In this document: piece by piece, positions 16,890 to 25,064 of the stretch
Numbering within the stretch: position 1 is the first letter of the stretch
How the letters are laid out: each line of letters opens with the position of its first letter
From: Paraflavitalea sp. CAU 1676
GTDB taxonomy: Bacteria > Bacteroidota > Bacteroidia > Chitinophagales > Chitinophagaceae
Direction: 5' to 3'
Length of the DNA stretch: 64,000 nt
Assembly: GCF_029223285.1 (NCBI RefSeq)
Contig: NZ_JARHUJ010000001.1
Location: 1,054,001-1,118,000 of the forward strand
Program-made: the position numbers and the translations under genes
The notes under the pieces: generated by a model
The model's input: the letters and a program-made list of their open reading frames with translations, nothing else
Database searches by the model: none
What the model was told of the DNA's origin: nothing

Positions 16890-18341
16890 TCAACTTCCCG
16901 ACGCCGGTTTGGGCGCAGGGCGGGGAGCAGGTCGCGATGGCTGACTGGTGCCGCCCGCGGGCCGCGTAGCCGGTCGCGTGGATGGCTGCGCTGGCTTCAC
17001 TGTTGGTCGGGTACCGGGCTGCGTAGGCCGGGTAGTTGGCTGTGTGGGTCTTGTAGACGGATTGGTTGGCCGTGTTGAAGGATTCGTGGGCCGGGTAGAA
17101 GGATTGGTAGGTCTTGTTGACGGATTTGTAGGCAGGGTACCCGGGTTGGTGGGCCTGGTAGGAATGGTGGGGCGAATGACCGGTCGGGTATTATCGCCAG
17201 GATTGGTGCCGGGCGCCGGCTTTACGCCAGGGCGGGTGACTGGATCGGTAGGCCGTATCACCGGCCGCGTGACGCCGGGAGGGGTATTGTCGCCCGGATT
17301 GATAACACCGGGTCGCGTGTTGCCACCGGGATTGGTGGGCCTGGTAATGGGGCGGGTGGTGCCGCCGGGCCGGGCTGGCCGCGTGATCTCGGGCCTGCCG
17401 CCCTTATCGAATACCGGCATTTTGTTGTTGAAGGTTGGTGCTTTCGGATTGTCGCGCCGGAAGTTGTTCATACCCGTCTGCGCCATATCGGGGCGGCTGT
17501 ACGTGCGGTTGAAATCGCCCCGCGTGATATGTACGTGTACGATCGGTGCCCGTCGGCGCCAGCCACCGGCTCCATAATAGTGGTTGTGCCAACCCGGGAA
17601 GCGGTAATAATTCCAGCGACGGTAGTGGCCGAAATAATAGAAGTCCCAATAATAGTGATAGGTATAATACTGGTGCCAGTAGATGGGCCTCCAGGGACGC
17701 CAGTAAGGCGGATAGTAACTCCAGTACCAGGGCGAGCGCCACATCACATAAGCAGGTTGAAACATGAACATGACTATGGGCCAGGTGGCTACCTGGTAGG
17801 TGGTGGTGTATTGTACGGTGGCTTGCTGTGCAGCGGCCGGCGTAACGGTCGTGGTGGTGGTTACCTGCGCCTGACCTGAATAACCAGGATTGGGTGTTTC
17901 GCCGGGTTTGTTGTTGGCCGAGTAATTGGGCTCAACGATATAATCTTTGCCATAAAGATCTTCATCACCCACGACCTGTATTTTGGCTTCACCGTCGCGA
18001 TCTTTTTCTACAATGATCACGGCTACGTTTTGCACTTCATCTTTATCGACGGCAACCTTCAGTACAATGTTGTGGATATCGCCCTGTACATCATCTTCCA
18101 CCTGGATATAATCTATCTGATCATCGTTATTAAGATCAAGGTTGTTGATGTTGGCAGAATCACCATTCAATGCCCGCTCAAAGCCTTCAAGCGTGGGCGA
18201 TTCCTGGAACAGCTTCAATACTGCATACAGGTTGAGGTTATCGCCCGGCAGGTCGAGCCGCTCCTGTTCCGGATTCTGCGCATGGGCGGTGGTGCTTCCC
18301 AGTAATAGTAGCGCCATCAGGACAGACAGCAGGTATTTCAT
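16890..18341 (-). CDS. Secreted Trp/Tyr-rich protein with Pro-rich heptad tail
   Basis: 483 residues, no named family recognised. A signal peptide (1-21, ending AHA) is followed by a folded acidic domain (about 30-150) with an EF-hand-like LDLNNDDQIDYIQ stretch. A Thr/Val/Gln linker comes next, then an aromatic block (about 190-255: WRSPWYWSYYPPYWRPW and on) with many Trp, Tyr and His. The last ~90 residues are low-complexity repeats of the type STRPTNP, ending in Arg/Lys/Pro. The tail resembles wall- or polysaccharide-contacting spacers; the aromatic block resembles those of some Bacteroidota envelope proteins. Function is unknown. It is 7 bases upstream of recG and may share its transcript. 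Confidence 0.75.
   Translation of the reverse strand: MKYLLSVLMALLLLGSTTAHAQNPEQERLDLPGDNLNLYAVLKLFQESPTLEGFERALNGDSANINNLDLNNDDQIDYIQVEDDVQGDIHNIVLKVAVDKDEVQNVAVIIVEKDRDGEAKIQVVGDEDLYGKDYIVEPNYSANNKPGETPNPGYSGQAQVTTTTTVTPAAAQQATVQYTTTYQVATWPIVMFMFQPAYVMWRSPWYWSYYPPYWRPWRPIYWHQYYTYHYYWDFYYFGHYRRWNYYRFPGWHNHYYGAGGWRRRAPIVHVHITRGDFNRTYSRPDMAQTGMNNFRRDNPKAPTFNNKMPVFDKGGRPEITRPARPGGTTRPITRPTNPGGNTRPGVINPGDNTPPGVTRPVIRPTDPVTRPGVKPAPGTNPGDNTRPVIRPTIPTRPTNPGTLPTNPSTRPTNPSTRPTNPSTRPTNPSTRPTQPTTRPTQPGTRPTVKPAQPSTRPATRPAGGTSQPSRPAPRPAPKPASGS
16960..17165 (-). repeat. Heptad-encoding tandem repeat (STRPTNP type)
   Basis: About seven consecutive 21-bp units encode Ser/Gly/Thr-Thr-Arg-Pro-Thr-Asn/Gln-Pro. 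Codons differ between units, so the protein repeat is conserved better than the DNA. Such tracts change copy number easily. Confidence 0.65.
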
Positions 18342-18491
18342 TGAATTAGTTTAATTAAATATACGAAATGAATCAACAGCCGGCTTGGTAGAATTTGCCC
18401 AGAAATGCAAATTTGACAATGCCCTGGATACAATGCTCATCCCGGTGCAATACCAGTCATGGCCGATGTTGTTTAGCAAGTTGTGGAGTAC

Positions 18492-19043
18492 TCAGTCTGG
18501 CCTCATGAGGGTTGCACTCCAGTCAAATTCTGTAAAGGTTTTGAAGTATTCTTTCCGGAATGCCGCAGTACGCCTTTGCCAGGTGCGCAATTCCAATTCG
18601 TCGAACGGGCGTGCTGTTTTTTTCCTGAGTGCCCGCAACAGTCGTGTTGACCCGTTGCGTGCGCCACTGCTTTTGATAAGCTTTGTTGCTGCGCCATCCT
18701 GTGGAGCCGGTTGTTTACCCGCATACCGCCGGAGCAGGTATTCAATGACCTCTTCTTGCTGCCACTGGTATTTAAGCCAGGTCATTGCTTCGCCGGTGAT
18801 CTTACGGTATAGTTTATGTTTTTTTCGATGGAGCGGTACCTGCGCATAGACGATCGATCCGATAGGAGATGCTGTGGCCATCAGATTGGCATATTGCATG
18901 GTTTTTCGGAATGCGGGATCGGTTTTCACCCTTTTTGCATCGAGCGAACTGCGGGTGCGTAAATAGTACTCGTCATACATTTGATAAATGGTCACTGGGC
19001 CAACAGTGCCGATGAACGGAGGCCTGGAGGTAAGACGTGCCAT
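18492..19043 (-). CDS. Conserved Bacteroidota protein of unknown function
   Basis: 183 residues, basic. The N-terminus (MARLTSRPPFIGTVGPVTIYQMYDEYYLRTRSSLDAKRVK, abbreviated) follows the pattern of a widespread Bacteroidota family that starts MARQKG-like, then GTIGDxxFYK, YLxRxKxxxD and DPxFxRTRE. Here DPAFRKTMQYANLMATAS fits that block. These proteins are often found near repeats or mobile DNA; their function is unknown to me. No signal peptide. The C-terminal half is Arg/Lys-rich. It is a single gene beside a repeat-rich spacer. Confidence 0.65.
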   Translation of the reverse strand: MARLTSRPPFIGTVGPVTIYQMYDEYYLRTRSSLDAKRVKTDPAFRKTMQYANLMATASPIGSIVYAQVPLHRKKHKLYRKITGEAMTWLKYQWQQEEVIEYLLRRYAGKQPAPQDGAATKLIKSSGARNGSTRLLRALRKKTARPFDELELRTWQRRTAAFRKEYFKTFTEFDWSATLMRPD

Positions 19044-19106
19044 GATGTTGATTTTACTTAAAGCTACGGTGTATCCTGGCTTTTGGATCGGTCATGGTTA
19101 CAAAGT

Positions 19107-19146
19107 GTGGCATTCCGTGGCATTCAGTGGCATTCCGTGGCATTTT
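19107..19146. repeat. Four tandem decamers GTGGCATTCC
   Basis: Units read GTGGCATTCC, GTGGCATTCA, GTGGCATTCC and GTGGCATTTT, exactly 10 bases apart. The spacing equals about one helical turn, so a protein could bind the same face; it may also simply be a slippage-prone microsatellite. Confidence 0.7.
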
Positions 19147-19297
19147 AACATTTTCCTGCAACCGAAATGTTGAACATGTATATTCCAGGCGCTGGCTGTA
19201 TGAGCTTTGGTGGCCCCTTATCGGGGCCTATTCCTGGATGGGTCTCGGTCGTACCTGGCTATTTCCTGCGACGGCCTTTGAATGCACCTGGGCAGGG

Positions 19298-19367
19298 CCT
19301 TGTTCGTACCTTGTTCGTAGTTAAAGCGCATTTTCCTAAGCGACTACCGAACAAATACCGAACAAGG
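19298..19367. repeat. Inverted repeat built of direct repeats
   Basis: The left arm (19298-19321) contains CTTGTTCGTA twice. The right arm (19343-19367) contains TACCGAACAA twice and is a near-perfect reverse complement of the left. The spacer is about 21 bases. The arrangement looks like paired protein-binding sites or a foldback element. Confidence 0.6.
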
Positions 19368-19415
19368 CAATAGTTTGGTAATAGCGAAAACAAGCCTGAC
19401 GCTGACTAAAATGCC

Positions 19416-19444
19416 AAAAAAAATCGCCAGGCGACTGCCTGGCG
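19416..19444 (-). terminator. Rho-independent terminator of the membrane glycosyltransferase-like gene
   Basis: On the minus strand CGCCAGGC, a 4-base loop and GCCTGGCG form an 8-bp stem, followed by eight T residues after one intervening base. It lies about 30 bases past the stop at 19473. Confidence 0.85.
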
Positions 19445-19472
19445 ACCAATATTTGAAATTTACTGCGCTAAT

Positions 19473-21095
19473 TTATGGCTTTACGTACACTTCCACCCAG
19501 GCCGTAGAGCTGGGTTTGCGGGGGGCTGTAAACACATCCACCTTCTTGTAATTCGCCTGCAGGGCTTCGCGCACTTTGAAGGGGTAGAAATTGTTGAGGT
19601 AAGGGATGTATTCAAACAACACCAGGTCGTAGTGCTTGTTCTGAATGCGGTTCACGAACATATCCGTTTCCTTGTCAAACATGCCCACGCCTTTATGGAA
19701 CCAGAGCGGGTACTCGGGGCCCGTTTCCAGGGCAAATGGCACTTCGGCTGCGAGGGGCGTCAGCTCCGACATATTCAGCACTTTCAGGTTCTTGCCATTC
19801 TTCACTAAATCCATATTCATGAGTCGTTCGATTCCATCCACGGTCGGGTTGGGCATCATAATGCGCTCAAACGATTTTAATTTGGGTACGCGCCATTGAT
19901 CGAGGGGTATGTCGGTAGAATCCTGGTGGATCATAAACGTATTCCGGTTCACCACATTGGCATACACCAGTCCTTCGTGGGTCATAGTGGTGTAAGCCTC
20001 GCCGCCGCTTTTCAGGACAAAGCGGTCGATGTAGCGCCAGTACACCTGGCTCCACCAGAGCATGACCACGGCGGCTAACACGATCACCGGTTTCCAGCTA
20101 TCGAACCGGATAGGCAGCAGTTGGGAGAACAGGTATATGATAAAGGCGAAAGCAAAGCTGTGGAAAAAGATATTGTTATCGACCGGCACGTAACTGGTTA
20201 CCTGGAAGATGGTAGCCTCGGCCAGGATGCCCAGGGTAAGCAGGGTGAAGATCATTTGCTGCTTGTTGAGCCAGAATTCCTTCCAGTTCTTCACGGCTAC
20301 CATCAGCAGCAACACGATGAGCAGGATATAGAATTTGATCATCTGCGAGGCTCCCAGGAAATCGCCCAGTATCTCACCGATCGACATACGCGAGCTGTGC
20401 GGCGGTTGGCCGTGGTTGAACCAATAGCCGAAGGTGCCGGTTACAGGCAGTATGAGTGCGAGGCCAGTCACGAACACAGAGCCAACGAATACGCCAAGGG
20501 CCAGCCACTGTTTGTGTGCCAGCGCCAGGTAGCCGAGCAGGGCCAGGCAAATGAGCAGGCCGAGGGCGCCGCCATCCTGTTTGGTAAAGAAAGAGCAGAA
20601 TATGAAAAAGCCCGACGCTACCAGCCAGCCATATTTCCCCTTGCTGGTAGAGGTGGAGAAGATGTACTTCATGAGGAAAGCCAGTCCCACCAGTTCGTAC
20701 ATGATCACAGTATTGTTATACCAGGGCCAGTAGTTGAAGAAAGTGTAGGAAAGGCAAAATACGAGTACCGAGGCAAAGCGTATACCGGGTTGTATGCCGA
20801 GGCTTTTGAAGATAGAGCGGAAAGCCAGCCCCGACAGGATATTGATGAAAGCCTGTGCTTTCACGAGGGTGATCATCTGGGGGCCGAAGATCTTGAAGAA
20901 CATGGCCGGTATTTCCCAGTACATATAGCCTACGGGCATGCCGAAGTCCTTGAAAGGCGTTTGCCCCAGGTAGAGGCGATAGGCGCCTTCCCACGACAAA
21001 AAGATATTGATGCGGTAGGGCAGGGTGGCAAAAATGGGCACCAGGGCAATGATCACAATGATCAGGATCTCTGCGGTGGATAATATTCGTTTCAT
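19473..21095 (-). CDS. Polytopic membrane protein, GT-C glycosyltransferase-like
   Basis: 540 residues from the ATG at 21095; the frame is open to 21200, but the upstream part is not membrane-like, and MKRILSTAEILIIVIIALVP is a good first helix. Around nine or ten hydrophobic helices occupy about 5-375, followed by a soluble C-terminal domain (about 380-540). The first loop has SWEGAYRLYLGQTPFKDFG, the acidic loop layout of lipid-phosphosugar-dependent GT-C enzymes. It is divergent from the ubiA-dprE-like operon, so it may use or export the polyprenyl-phosphate pentose made there. Donor and acceptor cannot be read from sequence. Confidence 0.65.
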   Translation of the reverse strand: MKRILSTAEILIIVIIALVPIFATLPYRINIFLSWEGAYRLYLGQTPFKDFGMPVGYMYWEIPAMFFKIFGPQMITLVKAQAFINILSGLAFRSIFKSLGIQPGIRFASVLVFCLSYTFFNYWPWYNNTVIMYELVGLAFLMKYIFSTSTSKGKYGWLVASGFFIFCSFFTKQDGGALGLLICLALLGYLALAHKQWLALGVFVGSVFVTGLALILPVTGTFGYWFNHGQPPHSSRMSIGEILGDFLGASQMIKFYILLIVLLLMVAVKNWKEFWLNKQQMIFTLLTLGILAEATIFQVTSYVPVDNNIFFHSFAFAFIIYLFSQLLPIRFDSWKPVIVLAAVVMLWWSQVYWRYIDRFVLKSGGEAYTTMTHEGLVYANVVNRNTFMIHQDSTDIPLDQWRVPKLKSFERIMMPNPTVDGIERLMNMDLVKNGKNLKVLNMSELTPLAAEVPFALETGPEYPLWFHKGVGMFDKETDMFVNRIQNKHYDLVLFEYIPYLNNFYPFKVREALQANYKKVDVFTAPRKPSSTAWVEVYVKP

Positions 21096-21171
21096 GTCGG
21101 TTGAATATAATGAAGCGTGATCGGAGGCCGGTTTAAGGTTATGCGAAAGTAGCGGTTGAAAAAATAATGTG

Positions 21172-21189
21172 CAAAGTAATTGTACTTTG
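21172..21189. promoter_or_regulatory. Interrupted palindrome in the divergent spacer
   Basis: CAAAGTA-ATTG-TACTTTG lies in the 250-base spacer between the two divergent transcription units of the arabinose-type cluster. Each strand shows a TACTTTG that resembles a shortened Bacteroidota -7 box. It is a candidate operator or paired promoter; no -33 box is clear. Confidence 0.35.
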
Positions 21190-21345
21190 TTTTGTGTCAT
21201 AATGACTTGTTTACCTGATACTAAGGGCGATTGGGTAAATTTTGGCCCCTAAAATGAATTAATCAATAATTCATATGTATGGAATCGCCCGGGGGCTTGC
21301 ATCACAGCTTTTTGTGCTGTATCTTGTGCCCGGAATAGACGATAA

Positions 21346-22248
21346 ATGCGGGATTACATTAAATTATTACGACCGAAAGACTGGGCAAAAAACCTTTTCC
21401 TGTTCATCCCCTCTTTCTTTGCAGGCAAACTGTTTGACCCCCTGGAATTCAAAACGCAATTTGGGATGCTGCTCGGCGGCTTCCTGGCGTTTAGCTTCCT
21501 TGCCAGTAGTATCTACATTCTTAACGATTACAGGGACATCGAGGACGATCGCAAGCATCCTAAAAAATGCAAGCGGCCATTGGCTTCGGGCAAAGTGAAG
21601 AAAGGAATTGGTTTAACGATCTGCATCCTGCTGGCTGTGGCCGGCTTGGGTATCAGTGCGTTGCTGGATCCATCGCTCAAGTTTCTCTTCATGACGGGCA
21701 TTTATTATGGCCTGAACCTTGGCTATTGCTTTGGGCTGAAGAATATCTCCATTCTCGACATCCTGATCGTATCGGCAGGCTTCGTGCTGCGGGTGAAAGG
21801 CGGTGCGGTGCTGGGCGATATCCATACCACCGAATGGCTGATCATCATGACCTTCCTGCTGGCCTTGTTCATGGCCATCGCCAAGCGTCGCGACGATGTG
21901 ATGCTGAAAGTGGCTACCGGCACCGATATGCGGAAATCGATCAAAGGTTATAGCCTCGAATTCCTGAATACCCTGCTGGGGCTTTTTTGCGCGATCCTGA
22001 TCGTGGCCTATATTAATTATACTGTATCCGGCGCCCTGTACAAAGATTTTGGGCACCGTTTATACTATACCTCTTTATTCGTTATTGCCGGCATCATGCG
22101 TTACCTGCAGATCACCTTTGTCATGAACCAGGCCGGCTCTCCAACCGAAATCCTTTACAAAGACCGTTTTATTCAGCTTACCCTCGTTCTATGGATGGCC
22201 AGTTTTTATTTTATCCTTTATATGAAGGATATCACTGTGTTCAAATAA
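21346..22248 (+). CDS. UbiA-family decaprenyl-phosphate phosphoribosyltransferase-like protein
   Basis: Predicted to transfer phosphoribose from PRPP to a polyprenyl phosphate, the first step towards polyprenyl-phosphoryl-arabinose (known for mycobacterial Rv3806c). 300 residues with about nine helices. The signature NDYRDIEDDRKHPKK (60-74) holds the Asp motif for Mg-diphosphate, followed by KRPLASGKV, typical of this subfamily. The early RPKDWAKNLFLFIP stretch is characteristic as well. First gene of a plus-strand operon; dprE1-like starts 15 bases downstream. Annotation as a quinone prenyltransferase is less likely given the neighbours. Confidence 0.87.
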   Translation: MRDYIKLLRPKDWAKNLFLFIPSFFAGKLFDPLEFKTQFGMLLGGFLAFSFLASSIYILNDYRDIEDDRKHPKKCKRPLASGKVKKGIGLTICILLAVAGLGISALLDPSLKFLFMTGIYYGLNLGYCFGLKNISILDILIVSAGFVLRVKGGAVLGDIHTTEWLIIMTFLLALFMAIAKRRDDVMLKVATGTDMRKSIKGYSLEFLNTLLGLFCAILIVAYINYTVSGALYKDFGHRLYYTSLFVIAGIMRYLQITFVMNQAGSPTEILYKDRFIQLTLVLWMASFYFILYMKDITVFK

Positions 22249-22263
22249 AAAAGGTCTATTCGC

Positions 22264-23598
22264 ATGAAAAAAGAAATTGCCAACTGGGGAAATTACCCCG
22301 TGATGGAAAGTAATGAACAGCAGTTCAGCTATGATGACCAGTTGCAGCAAATCGTGAAGGAGGCTTCCCTTTTTATTCCCCGGGGCAATGGCCGTTGTTA
22401 TGGAGATGCTTCTTTGGGTGTGCAAACGATCTCTACGCTCAAATACGACAAGATACTCTCTTTTGATACGCAGGCCGGCGTTTTCGAATGCCAGAGCGGC
22501 CTGATGCTCGATAAGATACTGGAAGTGATCGTGCCGAAAGGCTGGTTTCTGCCGGTAACACCGGGCACCAAATTCATCACCGTGGGCGGTGCCGTAGGCA
22601 GCGATGTACATGGTAAGAACCACCACGTAGATGGTTCCTTTTCGAACCATATTGTAGATATGGATGTGGTGTTGTCGACGGGGCGCACCATTACCTGTTC
22701 TCCCACCCAGCATGCCGACCTTTTTGATGCCACCTGCGGCGGCATGGGTTTGACCGGGCTGATCAGCCGGGTTAAGTTCCGCCTCAAGAAAATTGAAACT
22801 TCCTACATCAAACAAAAGCAGATCAAGGCCGATAACCTCGAGCATATCCTGCAGTTGTTTGACGAATACAAGCATTATACATACTCCGTGGCCTGGATCG
22901 ACTGCCTCAAGAAAGGCAAAGGGTTCGGCCGCAGCATCATGATCCTGGGTGAGCACGCGAAAGTAAGCGACCTCAACGCCCAACAGGCGAAAGAGCCGCT
23001 AAAGCTCCCCAAGAAGAAGCAGATCACTTTTCCTTTCAACCTGCCCTCCTGGGTGCTCAATACCTTTACGGTAAAGGCATTCAATTTCCTGTATTACGGC
23101 AAGAACTTCAAGCGGGAGATCAACAATGTGGTGGGCTATGAGCCTTTTTATTATCCGCTGGATGCCATTTTACACTGGAACCGCGGCTATGGTAAAAAAG
23201 GATTCATCCAATACCAGTTTGTGGTGCCCATGCATGCCAAGCAGGGATTGATCGAGATACTGCAACGCATCAGCGATAAGGGCATTGGTTCTTTCCTGGC
23301 GGTGTTGAAAGTATTTGGTGAGCAGAACAGCCTGATCTCTTTTCCCGAGGAAGGCTATACGCTGGCGCTGGACATTCCGGTGCGTGCAGGCCTTTTCGAG
23401 TTCCTCGATGAGCTGGACCAGATCGTGCTGCAACATGGCGGCCGCCTGTACATGAGCAAGGATGCCCGTATGAAGCCCGGCGTGCTGGAGGCCGGCTATC
23501 CAAGACTGGATGAATTTAAAGCTATCGTAAAGAAATACAACCCGGACGGTAAGATACGCTCTACGCAATCGGACCGGTTATTACTGACCAACAATTAA
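22264..23598 (+). CDS. DprE1-like FAD oxidase (polyprenyl-phosphoryl-ribose 2'-oxidase)
   Basis: Predicted to oxidise the 2'-hydroxyl of polyprenyl-phosphoryl-ribose, the first half of epimerisation to arabinose. 444 residues of the VAO-type FAD family: RGNGRCYGDASLG (40-52) and PGTKFITVGGAVGSDVHGKN (100-119) with the following HH. Lys397 (MSKDAR) matches the catalytic-site Lys of mycobacterial DprE1. The position of the benzothiazinone-target Cys387 there appears to be Ala366 here (YTLALDIP). It sits 13 bases before the DprE2-like gene. The set of three pathway genes in order strongly supports the assignment. Confidence 0.88.
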   Translation: MKKEIANWGNYPVMESNEQQFSYDDQLQQIVKEASLFIPRGNGRCYGDASLGVQTISTLKYDKILSFDTQAGVFECQSGLMLDKILEVIVPKGWFLPVTPGTKFITVGGAVGSDVHGKNHHVDGSFSNHIVDMDVVLSTGRTITCSPTQHADLFDATCGGMGLTGLISRVKFRLKKIETSYIKQKQIKADNLEHILQLFDEYKHYTYSVAWIDCLKKGKGFGRSIMILGEHAKVSDLNAQQAKEPLKLPKKKQITFPFNLPSWVLNTFTVKAFNFLYYGKNFKREINNVVGYEPFYYPLDAILHWNRGYGKKGFIQYQFVVPMHAKQGLIEILQRISDKGIGSFLAVLKVFGEQNSLISFPEEGYTLALDIPVRAGLFEFLDELDQIVLQHGGRLYMSKDARMKPGVLEAGYPRLDEFKAIVKKYNPDGKIRSTQSDRLLLTNN

Positions 23599-23611
23599 TT
23601 GATCGTATCGA

Positions 23612-24343
23612 ATGTCTACCGTTTTGATTTTGGGAGCAGCTTCGGATATGGCTGTGGCCATTGCGAAAAAATATGCCTCGCAGGGACATGCCGTTCAACT
23701 GGCTGCCCGTAATGTGCAAAGGCTGAAAGCGCTTGAATCGGATATCGCCATCAGGTACAACACAACCTGCACGGCACATGAATTCGATGCGCTGAACTTT
23801 GCCTCGCACCAGGCTTTCTTCGATGCCCTGTCTGTGAAGCCGGATATTACCATTTGTGTTTTCGGCTACCTGGGCGATAATGAAGTGGCACGCGGCAACT
23901 GGGCCGAAAGTGAAAGGATCATTCATACCAACTATACCGGCGCCGTATCTATCCTAAACGTGGTGAGCAATTACTACGCTGCGCAAAAGAAAGGCGTGAT
24001 TGCTGGCATCAGCTCGGTAGCAGGCGAACGTGGCCGGCAGAGCAACTATATTTATGGCAGTGCCAAAGCTGGTTTTACAGCTTACTTGTCGGGGCTTCGC
24101 AACCGGATGTTCCATGAGCAGGTCCATGTAGTGAGTGTGCAGCCTGGTTTTGTGTATACGCGTATGACGGAAAACCTCACGCTGCCTCCATTATTGACAG
24201 CCCAGCCCGAGCTGGTGGCCGACACGGTGTTCAAGGCGGTGGCCAACAAAAAGAACGTGGTGTATGTAAAGTGGTTCTGGCGCTGGATCATGCTGATCAT
24301 CAAATCGATTCCCGAGTTTATGTTTAAAAAGCTGAAACTTTGA
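23612..24343 (+). CDS. DprE2-like short-chain reductase
   Basis: Predicted to reduce the 2-keto intermediate to polyprenyl-phosphoryl-arabinose with NAD(P)H, completing the DprE1 reaction. 243 residues, classical SDR: nucleotide loop LILGAASDMAVAIA (4-17), Ser134/Ser135 (ISSVAG) and Tyr148-x3-Lys152 (YGSAK). The C-terminus (FWRWIMLIIKSIPEFMFKKL) is hydrophobic and basic, as expected for membrane association with a lipid-linked substrate. It overlaps the HAD gene by 4 bases. Confidence 0.85.
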   Translation: MSTVLILGAASDMAVAIAKKYASQGHAVQLAARNVQRLKALESDIAIRYNTTCTAHEFDALNFASHQAFFDALSVKPDITICVFGYLGDNEVARGNWAESERIIHTNYTGAVSILNVVSNYYAAQKKGVIAGISSVAGERGRQSNYIYGSAKAGFTAYLSGLRNRMFHEQVHVVSVQPGFVYTRMTENLTLPPLLTAQPELVADTVFKAVANKKNVVYVKWFWRWIMLIIKSIPEFMFKKLKL

Positions 24344-24933
24344 GCAGGCCTATTGCATTCTTCGACTTCGACGGTACCATCACTACCAAAGATACCCTGC
24401 TGGAGATCATCAAATACCGGCATGGGAAAGCTAAGTTCTACCTCGGCTTTTTGTTGCACAGCCCCTGGCTGGTGTTGATGAAGCTGGGCTTGGTGTCGAA
24501 TCAATCGACCAAAGAAAAAGTGCTGAAGCTGTTCTTTGGTAAAATGACAACGGAGCAGTTCCGTGTTTTCTGTGAGCAGTTTGCTGCGGAAAAGATACCT
24601 GCCTTGATTCGCCCCAAAGCGTTGGTGGAAATTGATAAACTGAAGAAAGCGGGCGCCGAGGTGGTTATCGTTTCTGCTTCGCCGGAGAACTGGCTGCAGC
24701 CCTGGTGTGCTACGCTCAACCTGTCACTGATGGGTACGCAGCTGGAAGTGAAGAATGATAAGATCACCGGTAAGATCAAGGGCATTAATTGCTATGGAGA
24801 AGAGAAGGTAAGGCGTATCAAGGCGGCTTACGATCTTACTGCCTACGGCGATGTATATTGTTATGGTGATACCAGTGGCGACAAGCCGATGCTGGCATTG
24901 GCCAGGCATGGATTTTATCAGCCCTTCCGGTAA
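24340..24933 (+). CDS. HAD-IB family phosphatase
   Basis: 197 residues starting at a TTG inside the stop of the preceding gene (TTGA overlap). Motif I is FFDFDGTIT with nucleophile Asp9 and Asp11; motif II is near IVSASPE; motif III is GDTSGDKPML; the end HGFYQPFR is typical of HAD-IB. Translational coupling with the DprE2-like gene suggests a role in the same pathway. The missing step is dephosphorylation of polyprenyl-phosphoryl-5-phosphoribose, done by a PAP2-type protein in mycobacteria. That this HAD protein fills it is inference. Confidence 0.8.
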   Translation: MSRPIAFFDFDGTITTKDTLLEIIKYRHGKAKFYLGFLLHSPWLVLMKLGLVSNQSTKEKVLKLFFGKMTTEQFRVFCEQFAAEKIPALIRPKALVEIDKLKKAGAEVVIVSASPENWLQPWCATLNLSLMGTQLEVKNDKITGKIKGINCYGEEKVRRIKAAYDLTAYGDVYCYGDTSGDKPMLALARHGFYQPFR

Positions 24934-25064
24934 GTTGTTGCACGTGGGTAAGAATCGCCCGGTAGCCGGGTTACTTTTTAATTTTGCAGTTCCTTGTTTC
25001 ATTAAGTTCCCTCCTTTGTCCTGTTCCGAAAGCCAATCCTTCTGAAACTTCTTAACAACTGAAT

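Larger units (their letters stand above)
19044..19472. other. Non-coding, repeat-rich spacer
   Basis: About 430 bases without a convincing gene. It holds a four-copy decamer array (19107-19146), a long composite inverted repeat (19298-19367) and a terminator for the downstream minus-strand gene (19416-19444). Short frames across it have no recognisable product. Confidence 0.6.

Noticed and set aside
19107-19146. CRISPR-like array
   Set aside because: Units are 10 bases with no spacers and no cas gene in the window.
18492-19472. Prophage or mobile-element remnant
   Set aside because: No integrase, transposase, attachment repeats or phage structural gene; only a small family protein and short repeats.
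20121-21083. 320-residue plus-strand frame
   Set aside because: Antisense to the membrane GT-C-like protein; highly charged Gln/Glu/His composition mirrors hydrophobic codons on the other strand.
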